64,000 nt of DNA from Marispirochaeta sp963667435. Its GTDB lineage: Bacteria > Spirochaetota > Spirochaetia > JC444 > Marispirochaetaceae. A program made the position numbers and the translations under genes. The stretch spans positions 2,108,001-2,172,000 of the forward strand of contig OY763414.1 of NCBI GenBank assembly GCA_963667435.1, in the 5' to 3' direction. Under the pieces are notes generated by a model. The model was given only the letters and a program-made list of their open reading frames with translations. It was not told the DNA's origin and searched no databases. This document shows positions 62,119 through 64,000 of this stretch, piece by piece. The stretch's first letter is position 1. The number at the start of each line of letters is the position of its first letter.

Positions 62119-62124
62119 TATACT
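62119..62124 (+). promoter_or_regulatory. -10 box of the DUF72 gene
   Basis: TATACT ending six bases before the GTG at 62131. No clear -35 box. It favours GTG 62131 over GTG 62125. Confidence 0.35.
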
Positions 62125-62130
62125 GTGGAA

Positions 62131-62904
62131 GTGAATATTTTCATAGGGACAAGCGGTTATTCTTACAGTGACTGGCTGGGTCCGGTCTACCCTGAAGGAA
62201 CCGGAAAAAGTGATTTTTTTACTAACTACTGCCGGATATTCAACTTCACCGAGTTGAACTACAGCTACTACAGCTTTCCAGCCGCAGGAACCCTTGAAGC
62301 CCTTCAGAATAAAACACCACCGGGATTCCGCTTTGCCCTGAAAGCCCACCGGAGCATGACCCATGAGAATGCAGATGATCTTGCAGAACTCTGCAGAAGG
62401 TATGTTGAGGCGCTCAGTCCCTTAAGAGAAGCTGGATCTCTTGCATCGGTCCTGCTGCAATTCCCCTGGAGTTTCCATTACACGAGGGAAAACCGCCTCA
62501 GACTGGACAGCCTCTGCCGGGGACTTGAAGCAGTCCCCGTTCATGCCGAGTTCCGCAATAACGACTGGTTTCTGGAGAAAACTATAAACGAACTTACAAA
62601 TCGAGGAGTCGGGATTGTTACATCGGACTATCCTGCCCTTCAGGGGTTGCCAGATTTTACGCCACGCGGCGAAAATCCGGTCTCCTATATACGCTTTCAC
62701 GGACGCAACAAAGAGAGCTGGTGGACAGGAACCAATGTGAGCCGTTACGACTATCTCTATTCAAAAGAAGAGCTTGAAGAATGTATTCCGGTCCTGAAGG
62801 AAGCTTTGGTAAAAAGCAAGGTTCTGCTAATTGCTTTTAATAATCACTACAAAGGGAAAGCGGTTCAGAACGGGCGGGAATTAGCCGGGCTACTGGAGGA
62901 ATAG
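62131..62904 (+). CDS. DUF72 domain protein
   Basis: 257 residues, TIM-barrel-like DUF72. Begins IFIGTSGYSYSDWLGPVYPE, then ELNYSYYSFPAAGT, FRFALKAHRSMTH, LLQFPWSFHY, HAEFRNNDWF, YIRFHGRNKESWW and a C-terminal LLIAFNNHYKGKAVQNGREL. The family is widespread and its biochemical role is unknown. Two GTG codons are possible starts; the second fits the promoter spacing. Confidence 0.85.
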   Translation: MNIFIGTSGYSYSDWLGPVYPEGTGKSDFFTNYCRIFNFTELNYSYYSFPAAGTLEALQNKTPPGFRFALKAHRSMTHENADDLAELCRRYVEALSPLREAGSLASVLLQFPWSFHYTRENRLRLDSLCRGLEAVPVHAEFRNNDWFLEKTINELTNRGVGIVTSDYPALQGLPDFTPRGENPVSYIRFHGRNKESWWTGTNVSRYDYLYSKEELEECIPVLKEALVKSKVLLIAFNNHYKGKAVQNGRELAGLLEE

Positions 62905-63009
62905 GGAGAAGTTATCTCGCATAGGGGACACAGAACGTATTGAGGGAATTTTAATATTGACTACCTTCCTGATCTTGATATCAGCGAAATTGAAACCCTG
63001 TAGAGAATA

Positions 63010-64000
63010 CTATCCTGTAAAAAGGAATCTTCGCTTCTCCTGGGCAATAAAGGCTTCAGCCTTCTCCATGAAGAGACGTGCCGCCCGGTCGTCGGGGTTG
63101 GCGGCAATAATTTTTCTGAACAGGTCGGAAGCAGTGTCAAAATCCTTTTTCGAGAAGGCAAGAATGGCCTCTTCAAAATCGGTTTTCGTCTCATTCTTCA
63201 GGCTTTTCAGTGGTTCCGGATCGCCGTCAAAGATCTCAAACAGAGAGACCGTACTGTTCTTGCCTTTTACCCGAACTTTTCCCAGGAAACGGAAGCCATA
63301 ATCTGTGGGATTTTCCAGTTTAATAAATGATTCCTGACTGATAATTATATTGGCTCCATAGAGCTTGGTTACATCCTGAATTCGTGATGCAAGGTTAACC
63401 GCATCGGAAATAACCGTTCCCTGCATCCTTCCTTTGTCACCGATTATTCCCAGAATCAGATTGCCCGTATGAATACCCACACCAATGCTGATGGGACGAT
63501 AGCCGCAGGTTGCCCGCTGCTTGTTATACAGCTCCATATGCCCAACCATATCCTGGGCCGCCCGGATTGCATCTTCCGGTTTACTGGGAAACAACGCCAT
63601 AATTGAGTCGCCGATATATTTGTCGATAATTCCCCCGTTTTCCTGAATCATGGGGCTGAGTCTGCTTAAAAATGAGTTAATGAACTTGAAGTTCTCCTGG
63701 GGCGTCATGCTCTCGGACAAGTTAGTAAAAGCCCTGATGTCCACAAAGAGTACCGTCATCTCCTTCTGAACCTGATCCCCTAACTGAATGTCGACTATAT
63801 TCTCATGACCCAGAAACTCCAGGAATTCCACAGGGACAAAACGACTGTATATCGAGTTTGTTCTTGCCAGGTTCAGGTGGGTCTTTACCCGAACCAGCAG
63901 CTCTTCCTGGGTATAGGGTTTTGCCAGAAAATCGTTGGCCCCGGCCTTCAGGCCCTCTTCCATATCCATTGCTTCCGACTTCGCTGTAACCAGGATAATG
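63010..64000 (-). CDS. Response regulator / adenylate cyclase (class III), 5' truncated by window
   Basis: The frame is open to the window edge, so the start lies beyond 64000. The visible part begins in a receiver domain (IILVTAKSEA, then AGANDFLAKPYTQEELLVRV with the conserved Lys-Pro), a linker with RFVPVEFLEFLGHENI, then a class III cyclase: EMTVLFVDIRAFTNLSESM (metal Asp), IDKYIGDSIMALF (second metal Asp), GIHTGNLILGIIGDKGRMQG and ISDAVNLASRIQ (Asn and Arg). A C-terminal charged helical segment with a TPR-like look (YFSKKDFDTASDLFRKI type) follows. It would make cAMP in response to phosphorylation of the receiver. Confidence 0.9.
   Translation of the reverse strand, partial: IILVTAKSEAMDMEEGLKAGANDFLAKPYTQEELLVRVKTHLNLARTNSIYSRFVPVEFLEFLGHENIVDIQLGDQVQKEMTVLFVDIRAFTNLSESMTPQENFKFINSFLSRLSPMIQENGGIIDKYIGDSIMALFPSKPEDAIRAAQDMVGHMELYNKQRATCGYRPISIGVGIHTGNLILGIIGDKGRMQGTVISDAVNLASRIQDVTKLYGANIIISQESFIKLENPTDYGFRFLGKVRVKGKNSTVSLFEIFDGDPEPLKSLKNETKTDFEEAILAFSKKDFDTASDLFRKIIAANPDDRAARLFMEKAEAFIAQEKRRFLFTG

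Overview
The window looks like chromosomal DNA of a free-living member of the Spirochaetota (Spirochaetales type). The grounds are family knowledge applied to what is seen. There are many lipoproteins with short spirochaete-like lipoboxes. EF-G carries the IDSGKTTLTERILFY G1 region of the spirochaete/mitochondrial EF-G1 group. A carD-ispD-ispF-nth cluster is present, and FecR, PEGA and DUF4416 proteins occur. No rRNA, tRNA, CRISPR array or intact insertion sequence was recognised.

Layout: 0.2-3.3 kb holds galU, a GT2 glycosyltransferase and a lipoprotein. 3.3-16.3 kb is dominated by one minus-strand gene of 11.8 kb for a 3944-residue exported repeat protein with near-identical 624-bp internal repeats, followed by a lipoprotein. 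16.6-18.9 kb holds aroA and a threonine aldolase gene. 18.9-22.7 kb is a decaying segment: a polyferredoxin / unknown domain / CPBP protease locus with several frame lesions, a membrane LuxR regulator and a frameshifted Uma2 nuclease gene. 22.7-26.9 kb is an AT-richer accessory block with two toxin-antitoxin pairs and a BspA-like repeat lipoprotein. 27-32 kb holds htpG, a FecR/PEGA/propeller lipoprotein and a YigZ protein. 32.3-37.6 kb is a five-gene operon, apparently a duplicated outer-membrane-protein plus lipoprotein module, and is the best candidate here for an undescribed envelope system. 37.8-64 kb is mainly housekeeping: CNNM/CorC, DMT transporter, M29 and M24 peptidases, leuS, a DAHP synthase-prephenate dehydratase fusion, a lytic transglycosylase, a receiver protein plus an oligopeptide-binding protein, malQ, TVP38, carD-ispD-ispF-nth, a histidine kinase, a RecA-fold ATPase, fusA, a DUF72 protein and an edge-truncated response-regulator/adenylate cyclase.

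The strongest cross-cutting signal is promoter placement. At about a dozen loci a sigma70-like promoter, often TTGAC-N17/18-TAnnnT, ends 5-9 bases before the start codon and there is no Shine-Dalgarno. These genes are predicted to be transcribed as leaderless or almost leaderless mRNAs. Other genes, such as htpG, ltaE, aroA, malQ and the 3944-residue gene, have ordinary Shine-Dalgarno sites. The architecture also settles several start codons (galU, leuS, carD, the 2123 lipoprotein gene, the DUF72 gene).

Genes are tightly packed. Four intact convergent pairs overlap at their 3' ends (about 4, 9, 20 and 49 bp), and the decayed CPBP gene overlaps ltaE by 11 bp. Operons commonly use 4-bp start/stop overlaps.
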